The notes: a model not told the origin generated them from the sequence alone. 64,000 nucleotides of DNA from Martinezella rhizogenes (GCF_007002745.1 NZ_SGNY01000001.1:682001-746000); one strand, 5' to 3'; positions 9,565 through 19,390 are shown, counted from the first letter of the stretch. Program-made: numbers and translations.

Positions 9565-9795
9565 ATGGTCCCGAACGCGACAAACAATAATGCCGACAAC
9601 GAAGGGACCAGAGAGAACTTGGCTTACATTCGCCAGATGCTGGCAGAGCTGCGGCAGGTCGCGAACCGCGAGGGCGCCGATATGCTGTGTTATCTGATTG
9701 AGATGGCCTATGTCGAAGTCGGCGATATCCAGAGCGGGCGGCGCAAGCTGTCAATCCGCGAGGAGCGAAACCCGTCCCCCGGCATGCCGATTTAG
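9565..9795 (+). CDS. Small conserved rhizobial protein of unknown function
   Basis: A 76-residue product. The ATG at 9565 is chosen because AGGA lies just upstream; an in-frame start at 9514 lacks a ribosome site. The central part (residues about 20-55) looks like one or two amphipathic helices, LAYIRQMLAELRQVANREGAD then YLIEMAYVEVGDI. There is no signal peptide or membrane segment. Its last 45 bases overlap the end of dprA on the other strand. I do not recognise a function. Confidence 0.7.
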   Translation: MVPNATNNNADNEGTRENLAYIRQMLAELRQVANREGADMLCYLIEMAYVEVGDIQSGRRKLSIREERNPSPGMPI

Positions 9796-10890
9796 TCGGC
9801 CGGCGATATCGAGTTCCAAAAGCACCATATGAACGGTGGCGGCGGAAAAACCCGTGTGGCGTATGATGTCGTCTGTTTCGACAGGCGAGGGGCCGAGTGC
9901 GGCGGCAATGATGCTGCGCTCATCATCTCCGGGTGGTGACATTTCTTCCTCTGATCGCGGTTCCTCGATCTTGCGGTCATAGGGCAATTGCGGCTCCATG
10001 AGTGGTCGCAGCGCTTCGAGAATGTCGTCAGCGCCCGTGGTCAACATCGCGCCTTCCTTGATCAGCCGGTTGGTGCCTTCGCAGCGCGGATCGAGCGGGG
10101 AGCCGGGTACGGCGAAAACCAGTCGCCCCGCTTCACCGGCAAGCCGGGCTGTAATCAGCGAACCGGAACGCTCTGCCGCCTCCACGATGACAACGCCAAG
10201 CGAGACGCCTGATATCAGGCGGTTGCGGCGGGGAAAATCCCGGGCGCGCGGTTCCCATCCAAAGGGCATCTCGCTGATCGTCGCGCCGCCTTGATCATAT
10301 ATATCCTGCAAAAGCCCGAAATTTTCCTGCGGGTAGGGACGATCGAGACCACCCGCCAGCATCGCCACCGTACCACTCGCAAGGCTTGCCCGGTGCGCTG
10401 CCGCATCAATGCCGCGTGCGAGCCCCGATGCGATCGTATAACCGGCCCTGCCGCAATCGCGTGCCAGAATGGCGGCGAATTTCGCGCCGTTGATGGAAGC
10501 ATTGCGCGAGCCGACGATGCCGATGCAGGGGCGTGTTGCGGCGGCTGCCGATCCCTTCATGGCGATCAGCGGCGGTGCGCCGTCCAGATGTCGCAAAGCG
10601 GGTGGATAATCAGGCTCACCAATGCCGACGAAACGCGCCCCGAATTTCTCCGCAGTCTCGATTTCACCTTCCGCTTCCGCCGGCGTGGCGATGCGCGGAC
10701 TGCGCGATGATCCGCCGCGCCTTGAAAGCTCGGGCAGGGCATCCAGCGCCTTTTCAGCACTGCCGAAATGATTGATGAGTTCGCGAAAGGTAACGGGGCC
10801 GATATTATCGCTTCGGATCAGCCGCAGCCAGGCAACCCGCTGTCGCGCGGAAAGCTCTATGCCCTGCCGTATCGTTTCCTCATGCGGCAT
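9751..10890 (-). CDS. dprA: DNA processing protein DprA
   Basis: The 379-residue protein has an N-terminal helical (SAM-like) region, a Rossmann-like DprA core and a C-terminal winged helix. Core motifs are GIVGSRNAS, ASGLARGIDAAAH and LAGGLDRPYPQEN. DprA loads RecA on incoming single-stranded DNA during transformation; it is also kept in many bacteria not known to be competent. The gene is followed upstream on the same strand by plsY (21-base gap), an arrangement common in rhizobia. The C-terminal end overlaps the converging small gene at 9565-9795 by 45 bases. Confidence 0.93.
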   Translation of the reverse strand: MPHEETIRQGIELSARQRVAWLRLIRSDNIGPVTFRELINHFGSAEKALDALPELSRRGGSSRSPRIATPAEAEGEIETAEKFGARFVGIGEPDYPPALRHLDGAPPLIAMKGSAAAATRPCIGIVGSRNASINGAKFAAILARDCGRAGYTIASGLARGIDAAAHRASLASGTVAMLAGGLDRPYPQENFGLLQDIYDQGGATISEMPFGWEPRARDFPRRNRLISGVSLGVVIVEAAERSGSLITARLAGEAGRLVFAVPGSPLDPRCEGTNRLIKEGAMLTTGADDILEALRPLMEPQLPYDRKIEEPRSEEEMSPPGDDERSIIAAALGPSPVETDDIIRHTGFSAATVHMVLLELDIAGRLNRHAGGRVSLLAD

Positions 10891-10911
10891 GGCATATCCT
10901 CAAGATGGGGT

Positions 10912-11529
10912 TCAGCCCTTTTGACCGATCCTGCTTTCGGTACCGGCCAGGAGCCGCGCAATATTCTCGCGGTGCTTCCACCATGAAATCACGCTCAGCA
11001 GCGTTACCAGCATTGCCGTCTTTTCAGGTCCAAGCACCCAGAGCGCTACAGGAATGATCAGCATGGCCAAAAGCGCCGACAACGAAGAGTAGCGGGTGAT
11101 GAAGGCAGTTGCGAGCCAGATCAGCGCGAAGGCCAGCATCATCAGCGGTGCCGCACCGAGAAGCACGCCGATATAGACGGCCACACCCTTGCCGCCCTTG
11201 AAGCCGAGCCACACCGGAAACAGGTGGCCGAGAAAAGCGAAGAAACCGGCCACCAGCGAGGCCTCGTAACCCCAGAGCGCATTGGCGACCAGCACCGCCG
11301 CCGTGCCCTTCAACGCATCGAGCAGCAGGGTCGCTGCGGCAAGCTTCTTGTTACCGGTGCGCAGCACGTTGGTGGCGCCAATATTGCCCGAACCGATCTT
11401 GCGCACGTCGCCCAGCCCCGCCATGCGGGTGAGAATGAGACCGAAGGGGATGGAACCGAGCAGATAGCCGATCAGCGCCGCAAGCGCGAGAAGGGCAGGC
11501 GCCGTCTGCCAGTCAGTCAAAGCACTCAT
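10912..11529 (-). CDS. plsY: Glycerol-3-phosphate acyltransferase PlsY
   Basis: A 205-residue integral membrane protein with about five hydrophobic segments. The family motifs are visible: [11 protein letters not shown] near the N-terminus, [14 protein letters not shown], the phosphate-binding [11 protein letters not shown] loop, and an ending [16 protein letters not shown]. PlsY transfers the acyl group from acyl-phosphate to glycerol-3-phosphate, the first step of phospholipid synthesis. It lies between the pyrimidine genes and dprA on the same strand. Confidence 0.95.
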   Translation of the reverse strand: MSALTDWQTAPALLALAALIGYLLGSIPFGLILTRMAGLGDVRKIGSGNIGATNVLRTGNKKLAAATLLLDALKGTAAVLVANALWGYEASLVAGFFAFLGHLFPVWLGFKGGKGVAVYIGVLLGAAPLMMLAFALIWLATAFITRYSSLSALLAMLIIPVALWVLGPEKTAMLVTLLSVISWWKHRENIARLLAGTESRIGQKG

Positions 11530-11577
11530 TCAGATGTCCCCTCTGTCGCGCCTGCCGCGTGATCTCTTGCCGTGATC

Positions 11578-12870
11578 TTATGCCAAGGAATGAACGGCTT
11601 TGCCAGCCACATAAGTGGCGACAGCGCGGCCGCTGAAACGGGCATCTTCGAACGGCGTATTCTTGGATTTCGACACCAGCTGCTCGCGGGTGACAAGCCA
11701 CGGCTCGTCGAGATCGATCAGGGTGATATCGGCTTTCGCGCCGACTTTAAGCGTTCCCGCATCCAGACCGAAGATTTTCGCCGGACGGGTGGAGAGCGCA
11801 TCGATCAGCCGCATCAGCGGAACCTCGCCGCTGTGGTGGAGGCGCAATGCCGCCGCCAGCATGGTTTCCAGCCCCACTGCGCCGCTTGCCGCATCCGAAA
11901 ACGGCAGGCGCTTGGTGTCGACATCCTGCGGGTCGTGCGAGGAAACGATGATATCGATGGTGCCGTCCTTCAGCGCTTCCACCATGGCCTTGCGGTCGTC
12001 TTCGGCGCGCAGCGGTGGGGAAAGCTTGAAGAAGGTGCGGTATTCGCCGATATCGTTCTCGTTGAGCGTCAGATGATTGATCGAGATGCCGCAGGTGGCC
12101 TTCACGCCCCGCTGCCGGGCGACCCGGATCGCCTCTGCCGATTCCGGCACGGAAATCTTGGCGGCGTGGTAGATCGCCTGTGTCAGCCCGGCAATGCGCA
12201 GGTCACGCTCCAGCGGGATGATCTCGGCTTCCTTCGGGACGCCTGACAGCCCGAGCCAGCTGGCAAAAAGCCCCTCGTTCATGTCACCGCCGCCAATATA
12301 TTTGTCGCGGGTCTCCAGCGCGATGACAGCACCCAGTTCGCGGGCATAGGTCATGGCGCGGCGCAGCACCAGCGTGTCGGAAAGCGCCTTGCGGCCATTG
12401 GTGAAGGCCACCGCACCGGCCTCCTTCAGCATGCCGAATTCGGTCATTTCCTCGCCCCGCAGACCTTTGGTCAGAGCGGCTGCGGGATGCACATTGACGA
12501 TCGCCTTGTCACGCGCCGTCTTTTTCACATATTCGACCAGCGCGATGTCGTCGATCACAGGATCGGTGTCAGGCATCATGATGATACTGGTGACGCCGCC
12601 GGCCGCTGCCGCACGCGATGCGGATTCAATGGTTTCGCGGTGTTCAGCACCCGGCTCACCCACGAAAACACGGGCATCCACCAGACCGGGAACGGCCAAC
12701 AGCCCCTTGCAGTCGCGCACCGTCGCACCATCAGGCGCGCCTTGATTGTGTGCATCCTTGCCGGCTGCGAGAATGGTACCATCAGCACCGATGATTATGC
12801 TGCCGGTCTCGTCGACACCACGGGAAGGATCGACGATGCGAAGGTTCTTGAGAACGGTCACGGCACTCAT
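11578..12870 (-). CDS. pyrC: Dihydroorotase-like protein, probably non-catalytic (PyrX type)
   Basis: A 430-residue amidohydrolase-fold protein of the dihydroorotase multifunctional-complex type. The metal-binding HxH motif, normally DxHxHxREP, reads DARVFVGEP here, so both histidines are missing. The usual His-Cys-Glu-Asp segment is replaced by ALETRDK, and the late TDHAPH motif reads SSHDPQ. The gene overlaps pyrB by four bases. Non-catalytic dihydroorotase homologues paired with pyrB are known (PyrX/PyrC' of pseudomonads), where they are needed to assemble aspartate carbamoyltransferase. The same role is inferred here; a true dihydroorotase is expected elsewhere in the genome. Confidence 0.85.
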   Translation of the reverse strand: MSAVTVLKNLRIVDPSRGVDETGSIIIGADGTILAAGKDAHNQGAPDGATVRDCKGLLAVPGLVDARVFVGEPGAEHRETIESASRAAAAGGVTSIIMMPDTDPVIDDIALVEYVKKTARDKAIVNVHPAAALTKGLRGEEMTEFGMLKEAGAVAFTNGRKALSDTLVLRRAMTYARELGAVIALETRDKYIGGGDMNEGLFASWLGLSGVPKEAEIIPLERDLRIAGLTQAIYHAAKISVPESAEAIRVARQRGVKATCGISINHLTLNENDIGEYRTFFKLSPPLRAEDDRKAMVEALKDGTIDIIVSSHDPQDVDTKRLPFSDAASGAVGLETMLAAALRLHHSGEVPLMRLIDALSTRPAKIFGLDAGTLKVGAKADITLIDLDEPWLVTREQLVSKSKNTPFEDARFSGRAVATYVAGKAVHSLA

Positions 12871-13808
12871 ACGCGCTCACCCTGATTTTGCGAGACAAGC
12901 AGGGTTTCCATCACAGCCATGCGCACGGCAACCCCCATTTCCACCTGACTTTCGATCACGCTCTGCGGACCGTCGGCCACTTCGGAGGCGATTTCCACGC
13001 CGCGGTTCATCGGGCCGGGATGCATGACCAATGCATCTTCCTTTGCCGCCTTCAGCTTTTCGGCATCCAGACCGTAATAATGGAAATATTCGCGCACCGA
13101 AGGCACGAAGGAGCCGGACATGCGCTCGCGCTGCAGGCGCAGCATCATCACCACATCGGCGTTCTTCAGCCCTTCCTTCATGTCGTGGAAGACTTCCACG
13201 CTCATGTCGCGAATGCCTGAAGGAAGAAGTGTGGCGGGTGCGACGACGCGAACGCGCGCGCCCATCTGGTTGAGCAGGATGATGTTTGAGCGGGCAACGC
13301 GCGAATGCAGTACGTCGCCGCAGATCGCCACGGTAATACCTGATAGTTCGCCCTTGGCGCGGCGGATGGTCAGCGCATCGAGCAGCGCCTGTGTCGGGTG
13401 CTCGTGCTGGCCGTCGCCGGCATTGACCACGGAGCAGGCGACCTTTTGCGCCAGAAGGGCTGCGGCGCCGGCAGAGGAGTGGCGAACCACCAGCACATCC
13501 GGGCGCATGGCGTTCAGCGTCATCGCCGTATCGATCAGCGTTTCGCCCTTCTTCACCGATGAATTGCCGACCGACATGTTCATCACATCTGCGCCGAGAC
13601 GTTTTCCGGCCAGCTCGAAGGAGGATTGTGTGCGCGTCGAGGCTTCGAAGAACAGGTTGATCTGCGTCAGGCCCCGAAGCGTCGAGGTCTTTTTCTCGCG
13701 CTGGCGGCTGATTTTCACCGCCTCGTCAGCCTTGTCGAGAAGCAGGGTGATATCCTGATGGGAAAGCCCCTTGATGCCGAGGAGATGGCGATGGGGGAAG
13801 AAGACCAT
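12867..13808 (-). CDS. pyrB: Aspartate carbamoyltransferase catalytic subunit
   Basis: A 313-residue protein catalysing carbamoyl phosphate plus aspartate to carbamoyl aspartate, the committed step of pyrimidine synthesis. The carbamoyl phosphate site [13 protein letters not shown], the [13 protein letters not shown] segment and a late [11 protein letters not shown] motif are all present. Length is normal for the family. No pyrI regulatory subunit gene is adjacent; instead a dihydroorotase-like gene overlaps its end by four bases, pointing to a PyrB-PyrX complex. Confidence 0.95.
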   Translation of the reverse strand: MVFFPHRHLLGIKGLSHQDITLLLDKADEAVKISRQREKKTSTLRGLTQINLFFEASTRTQSSFELAGKRLGADVMNMSVGNSSVKKGETLIDTAMTLNAMRPDVLVVRHSSAGAAALLAQKVACSVVNAGDGQHEHPTQALLDALTIRRAKGELSGITVAICGDVLHSRVARSNIILLNQMGARVRVVAPATLLPSGIRDMSVEVFHDMKEGLKNADVVMMLRLQRERMSGSFVPSVREYFHYYGLDAEKLKAAKEDALVMHPGPMNRGVEIASEVADGPQSVIESQVEMGVAVRMAVMETLLVSQNQGERV

Positions 13809-14058
13809 GCGGTTTGCCTCCTGACGGGCGTCGCATTTTCCCGTGAAAATGCCCGGAACGCCCGAATGCTGATCCGTGCGCTGCCATTCGCCGTAAACAC
13901 GCCTCAGGAGCGCCGCGGAATTCGGTCCTGCGCTCTATAGAGACTGCATGGTCACGGGGCAAGCGTCCGCAACCCCTGAAATGAAAACACGGCAATGTTT
14001 CCCCCAGTCTCGACAGATGAGGGAACTGGGCAAGCCGTGGTTCCGTCCTGAGCCGGCG

Positions 14059-14490
14059 TCAGAGAATGCCGTGTTTCCTCAGGAGCGCCTGCTCATCACC
14101 TGAGACCCAGCCGAAAACTTTCGGCTCGCCATTCAGCGTCTGGACGAAGTAGTGAACATCAAAATCGATCGCAACATCAGCTTGGTCCTGGCGGGCATAG
14201 GTTGCCGTCCAGGCAACGTGGGCCGTGCAATGATGGTCATCGATGGGCGAAAGGCTGATATCGCGTATGCGCATCTCCCTGGTGCCCATCGCCCGATAGC
14301 GCTCGTAGCCCTGCGCCATCACCTGCCGCAGGTGGTTATCGTTCTTTCCGGTGATTACACCGGCCGGTGAGGCGGCGATGAAAGCGGAAGCGTAGAGATA
14401 CGCGGCCTCTTTCATATCCACGTCGCCACCAAGGGACTTGTTGAAAAAGCGTTCGTATCGCTCAAAGAATTTCCTGATGCTGGCTTCCAT
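14059..14490 (-). CDS. SnoaL/NTF2-like fold protein
   Basis: A 143-residue product beginning MEASIRKFFERYERFFNKSL, chosen because a strong GGGAGGAAA ribosome site precedes it. Length, the helical start and the later alternating strands (AHVAWTATYAR, IDFDVHYFVQ, PKVFGWVSGDEQ) fit a single SnoaL/NTF2-like domain. Such domains act as small cyclases, isomerases or ligand binders, so no function can be assigned. It stands alone between pyrB and a divergent LysE-type exporter. Confidence 0.75.
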   Translation of the reverse strand: MEASIRKFFERYERFFNKSLGGDVDMKEAAYLYASAFIAASPAGVITGKNDNHLRQVMAQGYERYRAMGTREMRIRDISLSPIDDHHCTAHVAWTATYARQDQADVAIDFDVHYFVQTLNGEPKVFGWVSGDEQALLRKHGIL

Positions 14491-14746
14491 GGTTTCCTCC
14501 CCTGGCAGCCCGGTTTTCACTCTGCCGCAAGGATAACATCCTTCAGCAATCGCGTAAGCCGAACCTCCGAATGAGATTGGTCGTCCGCCGCTCATGCCGT
14601 TAGGAGAACAAAGTCCCGCGAGGTCAGGGACTGGGAATGTTCCCTCACTTGCGTTACATCAAGGCGCAACCTGGTGGCATCGGTCAGTTTCGGATGGAAT
14701 TCGCGGCCAAACCCGGCCTGCGACGCGGTTGATCGGACATATCGCA

Positions 14747-15325
14747 ATGCATTCCTATTCTGTTTTCGCCCTTGCCGTTCTCGCCCTGCTTTTGACGCCC
14801 GGCCCAACCAATACGCTTCTCGCCCTTTCCGGTGCCGGGCGCGGTATTCGTGCATCGCTCCCGCTGATGCTGGGCGAAATTGCCGGTTATCTGCTCGTCA
14901 TCCTTGCGCTCACCGCATTGTTTTCCGACTTTCTGCAAACCCATGCCGGCCTTGCGCAAGCGATCAAGCTCTGTGCCGCGATCTGGGTTGCGTTTCTGGC
15001 GGTGCGGCTATGGACGCTGCCATCCTCCGCGCCGATCGGCGAGGCGATCACCTTGCGCCGGGTCTTCGTCACCACCTGCCTCAACCCGAAAGGGCTGATC
15101 GTCGGCCTCGTTCTGTTGCCGCAGGCGCCGCTCACGGAAATCTGGCCGCTTATCCTGCTGTTTTCGGTGCTGGTGGCGTTTGCAGCCCTTGCGTGGTTAT
15201 CGGCAGGCGCGCTTCTCATTCGTCATGCGGGTCAGTCTTCGCCACGGCTGGTACGCGGCACCGCCTCCGGCTTTCTGCTGGTGCTGTCGCTCGGTCTTGC
15301 CGGAAACGTGTTTGGCATTCTCTAG
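14747..15325 (+). CDS. LysE/RhtB-type amino acid exporter
   Basis: A 192-residue membrane protein with about six hydrophobic segments. The N-terminus MHSYSVFALAVLALLLTPGPTN contains the TPGPTN motif of the LysE/RhtB family in the first helix, and TTCLNPKGL near residue 105 matches the family NPK motif. The ATG at 14747 gives the standard family N-terminus; an in-frame start 51 codons earlier adds non-conserved sequence. The substrate is unknown. Confidence 0.85.
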   Translation: MHSYSVFALAVLALLLTPGPTNTLLALSGAGRGIRASLPLMLGEIAGYLLVILALTALFSDFLQTHAGLAQAIKLCAAIWVAFLAVRLWTLPSSAPIGEAITLRRVFVTTCLNPKGLIVGLVLLPQAPLTEIWPLILLFSVLVAFAALAWLSAGALLIRHAGQSSPRLVRGTASGFLLVLSLGLAGNVFGIL

Positions 15326-15461
15326 GTCGGATACCTAAATCGGGATACGCCCGAAAAATACTGAAAGCGGGGGTTTAATCGTCTCAATCGCTTCCTGTGG
15401 GTGGAATTATGCAATATCACCCCACTATGCAATTCCAGTATAAAACAGCTAGAAGCAGCGG

Positions 15462-17114
15462 ATGACCCAGAATTCCCGGACAGAAGAATCGCTCGCCGAA
15501 CTGAACCAGCCAAGCCTCTGGTCCGGCATCAATGCCTATCGTTCCGATCCGCTGATCGTCGACCTCACCTCTGGCCTGTCACGTAACCTGAGGGATGAGT
15601 TCGATCAGCTCGGCCGCTACGTCACCTCGCACGAGGCGCAGGAACTGGCGCGCATGGCCAATCAGGGCGTGCCGCAGCTTCATACTCACGGCCCGCGTGG
15701 CGAACGTCTGGATCAGGTGGAGTTCCACCCCGCCTGGCACGCGCTGATGCGCCGTTCCATGTCATCAGGCCTGCATTCCAGCGTCTGGGAAAACTCTCCC
15801 GATACGCGCGGCAATGAACACAAGGCCCGCGCTACGAAATTCTACCTGACGTCTCAGCTCGAGGCGGGGCATCTTTGCCCGCTGACCATGACCAGCGCTT
15901 CCGTCGCTGCCATCATGACTTCGCCGCGGGTGCAGAAGGAATGGATGCCGAAAATCCTGTCGCGCAAATATGATTCTGCGCAGAAACCGGCCCTGCAGAA
16001 AACCGCCGTCACCATCGGCATGGGCATGACGGAAAAGCAGGGCGGCACGGATGTGCGCGCCAACCGCACGACGGCCGAGCGGGTGGGCGAGGGTATCTAC
16101 CGCCTGTCCGGCCACAAGTGGTTCCTCTCCGCGCCGATGAGCGACGGTTTCGTCATGCTGGCCCAGATGGGCGACGGCATGGGCTGCTTCCTCGTGCCGC
16201 GTTATCTGGAAGACGGTTCGAAGAACGGCCTGCATTTCCAGCGCCTCAAGGACAAGCTCGGCAATCGTTCCAATGCGTCAGCCGAGGTCGAGTTCACCGA
16301 TGCCTTCGGTTATCTGCTGGGCGATCCCGGCAGCGGCATTCGCACCATTCTCGACATGGTGACGCTGACGCGGCTCGACTGCGCGCTGGCATCATCTGGC
16401 ATGATGCGCGCTTCGCTTGCCGAAGCCGTCCATTTCGCCCGCGGACGCTCGGTCTTCGGCAAGATGCTGGTCAGCCAGCCGATCATGACCCGCGTTCTCG
16501 CCGACATGGCGCTGGATGTGGCTGCGGCAACGGCACTTTCCTTCCGGCTGGCGACGGCCTTCGATGCGGCACGCAACAACCCGGCAGAAGCCGCTTATGC
16601 GCGGGTGATGACGCCGATTGTGAAATACTGGTGCTGCAAGATCGCGCCGGCGCTCATCTACGAGGCCATGGAATGCCTTGGCGGCAACGGTTACGTGGAA
16701 GAGCGGCCGATTGCCCGCCATTACCGCGAAGCGCCTGTTAACGCCATCTGGGAAGGATCCGGCAACGTCATGGCGCTGGATGTGCTGCGGGTTCTCCAGC
16801 GCGGCAAGGACCTGTTCGATCTCGTCTTCCAGACGCTGGAACGCGACCTCGGGCCTGCCGGCAAAAAGACCACCGACGTGCTGCGCGCCGCGATCGCCCT
16901 TGCCGAACGCGACGAAGGAGCGGCCCGTCTTCTGGTGGAGCAGTTCGCGCTTGCGGCCGCTGCCGCCGAGCTTTGCCGCCTGGGGGCTGGCAAGATCGCC
17001 GATGCCTTCCTCGAAACCCGTCTTGCGGGTGGCTGGCGGCACACTTACGGCATGCTCGATTCCCGCTTCGATCCGAACTATATAATCGATCTCCTTTATC
17101 CGCCTGCGTCCTGA
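15462..17114 (+). CDS. aidB: AidB-type acyl-CoA dehydrogenase
   Basis: A 550-residue flavoprotein of the acyl-CoA dehydrogenase superfamily with the longer AidB-like N-terminus (about 150 residues before the catalytic fold). GMGMTEKQGGTDVRANRT is the flavin/substrate loop, KWFLSAPMSDGFVMLAQ the middle domain, and YEAMECLGGNGYVEE with the acid in AIWEGSGNVMALDVLR the C-terminal domain. In E. coli AidB is part of the adaptive response to alkylation and binds DNA through a C-terminal basic region. No ada/alkB genes are nearby here, so a DNA protection role is inferred from the family only. Confidence 0.9.
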   Translation: MTQNSRTEESLAELNQPSLWSGINAYRSDPLIVDLTSGLSRNLRDEFDQLGRYVTSHEAQELARMANQGVPQLHTHGPRGERLDQVEFHPAWHALMRRSMSSGLHSSVWENSPDTRGNEHKARATKFYLTSQLEAGHLCPLTMTSASVAAIMTSPRVQKEWMPKILSRKYDSAQKPALQKTAVTIGMGMTEKQGGTDVRANRTTAERVGEGIYRLSGHKWFLSAPMSDGFVMLAQMGDGMGCFLVPRYLEDGSKNGLHFQRLKDKLGNRSNASAEVEFTDAFGYLLGDPGSGIRTILDMVTLTRLDCALASSGMMRASLAEAVHFARGRSVFGKMLVSQPIMTRVLADMALDVAAATALSFRLATAFDAARNNPAEAAYARVMTPIVKYWCCKIAPALIYEAMECLGGNGYVEERPIARHYREAPVNAIWEGSGNVMALDVLRVLQRGKDLFDLVFQTLERDLGPAGKKTTDVLRAAIALAERDEGAARLLVEQFALAAAAAELCRLGAGKIADAFLETRLAGGWRHTYGMLDSRFDPNYIIDLLYPPAS

Positions 17115-17251
17115 TCGACGTAGACGGATGAAGGTTTTACAGTCCCGGCGGGAGGGGTCTCGGATTTGAAAAACAGCAATGGCGTTAGGTGTGTTCCGAT
17201 CTGTCGTGACACTTTCGCGTGTCGATGCGCGGCAGGGGAAGGCGGCTGCCA

Positions 17252-17863
17252 ATGCTGACCTTCCGTTCCGCCCGCGCCGAGGATGAAGACGCGCTCTATG
17301 CCATAAGCCTTGCCACCGGCGATGCCGGGCAGGATGCCACCCCGCTTTACAACGATGGCCGCATGGTCGGGCATATCTATTCCGTGCCCTATCTGCATCT
17401 GTGGCCCGATGCCGTTTTTGTGGCCGAGGACGAGCAGGGTGTCTGCGGTTACATTGCCGGTGCGCTCGATACCGCCGTGCACGAAGAGCGGCTGGAGCAG
17501 GAATGGTGGCCGCATCTGCGTGCCCTTTACCCCGATCCCGACGGCGACCAGCAGACTTGGGACGCCGACCAGCGCCGGGCGCATTTCATCCACCATCCGC
17601 GCCGCACGCCCACCTGGCTTACCGATCCGTTTCCGGCCCATATCCACATGAACCTACTGCCGCGCACCCAGGGCAAGGGCGGCGGCACCCGGCTTCTGTC
17701 GCGCTGGCTGGACATGGCAAGACAGAACAACGTCTACGGCATCCATCTCGGCGCCAGCGAACGCAACCATGCCGGCATGCGTTTTTGGGAAACCCGCGGC
17801 TTCAAACGCCTGGAGAGCCACGAAACGCCCGGAAGTGTGTGGTTCGGCATGGGGTTGGAGTAG
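17252..17863 (+). CDS. GNAT family N-acetyltransferase
   Basis: A 203-residue GNAT protein. The acetyl-CoA loop RTQGKGGGTRLLSRWLD lies near residue 140 and the closing GMRFWETRGFKRLES segment near 180. The long middle insertion with HPRRTPTWLTDPFPAHIHMN is shared with GNATs resembling the acetyltransferase-like half of O-GlcNAcase-type proteins. The substrate is unknown. The ATG at 17252 is taken as start. Confidence 0.85.
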   Translation: MLTFRSARAEDEDALYAISLATGDAGQDATPLYNDGRMVGHIYSVPYLHLWPDAVFVAEDEQGVCGYIAGALDTAVHEERLEQEWWPHLRALYPDPDGDQQTWDADQRRAHFIHHPRRTPTWLTDPFPAHIHMNLLPRTQGKGGGTRLLSRWLDMARQNNVYGIHLGASERNHAGMRFWETRGFKRLESHETPGSVWFGMGLE

Positions 17864-18017
17864 GCCGGCGGATTCCAAGGCGCATGGGCTTGGGATTGTT
17901 CACCTGGAGAACGCTTCATCCACAGGAACCTTCCTCCCATCCGCCACGCCACATTGTCCATCCCTTCATGCTTTGTTAACTCCTGTAGTCAGGCCTTTAG
18001 AACACGGGAAGACAACC

Positions 18018-18662
18018 ATGCTGGCGAGCGCAGAGGCGATTTCAGCCGACGGACCGGAAAAGCGTATCAAGGATCGCGCTGCGACTGAGAAGGCGATCTT
18101 CAACGCCGCGCGGTCGCTGCTTGCCGAGGAAGGCTTTCAGGGCTTTGGCATCAATGCGGTTGCCCGCCGCGCCGGTTGCGACAAGCAGCTGATCTATCGT
18201 TATTTCGGCGGCCTTGACGGTTTGATCGAGGCGATTGGCGAAGATCTGGGGTCCTGGGTAAAGGATCGTATTCCCGAAGACACCGGCGGCATGTTCCTTC
18301 TGACCTACGGCGATCTCATGGAGAAGCTGGCGCTTTATTTCATGGATGCGCTGCGCAGCGACCCGCTCGTCTGCAAGATCATCGCCTGGGAAGTGTCGGA
18401 CGGATCGCCACAGGTCCGTCAGCTTGCCGAAGCCCGCGCCAAGTCGCTGGGCAAATGGCTGGAGCGCATGCGTGGTTCGCTGGCGGCTCCCAAGGGCGTT
18501 GATACCGCTGCTGTTAACGCCGTGCTGTTTGCCGCTATCCAGCACCTCGTCATTTCCGCTGCCACCAGCGGGCAATTCGCCGGTGTACCGCTGAAATCCG
18601 AGCGGGACTGGGAAAAGATTACCACGGCCGTCAAAAGGCTGGTGCGCGGCGTTTACGGCTGA
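18018..18662 (+). CDS. TetR family transcriptional regulator
   Basis: A 214-residue protein with an N-terminal helix-turn-helix: ATEKAIFNAARSLLAEEGFQ, then INAVARRAGCDKQLIYRYFG as the recognition part. The C-terminal ligand/dimer domain is of the family type but not recognised further. The ATG at 18018 begins 20 residues before the DNA-binding domain. No clear target gene is adjacent: the GNAT gene upstream is co-directional and 154 bases away. Confidence 0.88.
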   Translation: MLASAEAISADGPEKRIKDRAATEKAIFNAARSLLAEEGFQGFGINAVARRAGCDKQLIYRYFGGLDGLIEAIGEDLGSWVKDRIPEDTGGMFLLTYGDLMEKLALYFMDALRSDPLVCKIIAWEVSDGSPQVRQLAEARAKSLGKWLERMRGSLAAPKGVDTAAVNAVLFAAIQHLVISAATSGQFAGVPLKSERDWEKITTAVKRLVRGVYG

Positions 18663-18865
18663 GCTCGCTGCCGGGGGTGGGGGAGACTGCAATCCCCATG
18701 CAAGCGCCGTATTAAAGAAAAACAAGTGATGTTTTCACCGGGCCGGCAACCGCCCGCCGCATCTGCCCGTTCATGCAGATACAGTTTTTCCACATGCCAC
18801 CCGCCCGCCGTTAACCATAATGGCAGCTTTCATTTGCGTCGTCATAGCTGCGGGTCCAGTGTGAA

Positions 18866-18882
18866 TTAACGAAATGTTAACC
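18866..18882 (+). promoter_or_regulatory. Perfect CtrA-type box TTAA-N7-TTAACC
   Basis: TTAA at 18866-18869, seven bases, then TTAACC at 18877-18882, the full alphaproteobacterial CtrA consensus. It lies 33 bases before the GTG of the small membrane-protein gene. A further TTAACCAT half site is at 18811-18818. Confidence 0.6.
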
Positions 18883-18914
18883 ATGCGCAATGACTGCGCA
18901 TAAGGGAGCCGCAA

Positions 18915-19076
18915 GTGAGCCGCTGGACAGCTTTGGGCGTCATGATGACGTTTTTTGTGATGCTGCCGTTGGATATCGACGCGCCGGCGCTGAACCTCTG
19001 CCTGATGGCAGTGGTGCGCTGGGCGGTGCTTGCCGGCGTTCCCGATACGGTTTTTGCGCGGGGGCAGGCGGCATGA
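18915..19076 (+). CDS. Small hydrophobic protein (53 residues), first of a coupled pair
   Basis: A short reading frame with GTG start at 18915, preceded at good spacing by AAGGGAG. The product begins MSRWTALGVMMTFFVMLPLD and contains one or two hydrophobic stretches, so it is probably an inner-membrane protein. Its stop overlaps the start of the next gene by four bases (ATGA), the usual sign of translational coupling. A perfect CtrA box lies just upstream. Function unknown; the gene is easily missed because of its size and GTG start. Confidence 0.65.
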   Translation: MSRWTALGVMMTFFVMLPLDIDAPALNLCLMAVVRWAVLAGVPDTVFARGQAA

Positions 19077-19390
19077 AGTGGTTTCTGATCCTGTGGGCCG
19101 GTCCTGTCGCGCTGCTGGGCAGCTGGTACTGGCTTTCCTATTACGACATGAGCTTCGGCTTCTATATGCTCACACGCCAGACGCATGATCTGGTTTTCCA
19201 GATTTACGGCAATATTCTCGGCCTGCCACCGCAAAGCCTGCCGCCTCTGGTGGCGCGCGCCATTGTGGTGGACAGCCTGATCGTGTTTGCGATCCTCGCA
19301 TTCCGCAAGAGGAAGCAGATTGCCGCCTGGTGGACGGGCCGTCAGTCGACGGCGCGGGCGAGTGCCGAAAGCCTGTCCAGCGCGCCCTGA
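19073..19390 (+). CDS. Small membrane protein (DUF6105-like), second of a coupled pair
   Basis: A 105-residue protein starting [20 protein letters not shown] with two membrane helices (about residues 3-22 and 60-78) and a basic RKRKQ stretch after the second one, suggesting a cytoplasmic C-terminus. I recall this as resembling a rhizobial DUF6105 family, function unknown. The start overlaps the stop of the upstream small gene, and the last 49 bases overlap the 3' end of ruvX on the opposite strand. Confidence 0.7.
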   Translation: MKWFLILWAGPVALLGSWYWLSYYDMSFGFYMLTRQTHDLVFQIYGNILGLPPQSLPPLVARAIVVDSLIVFAILAFRKRKQIAAWWTGRQSTARASAESLSSAP

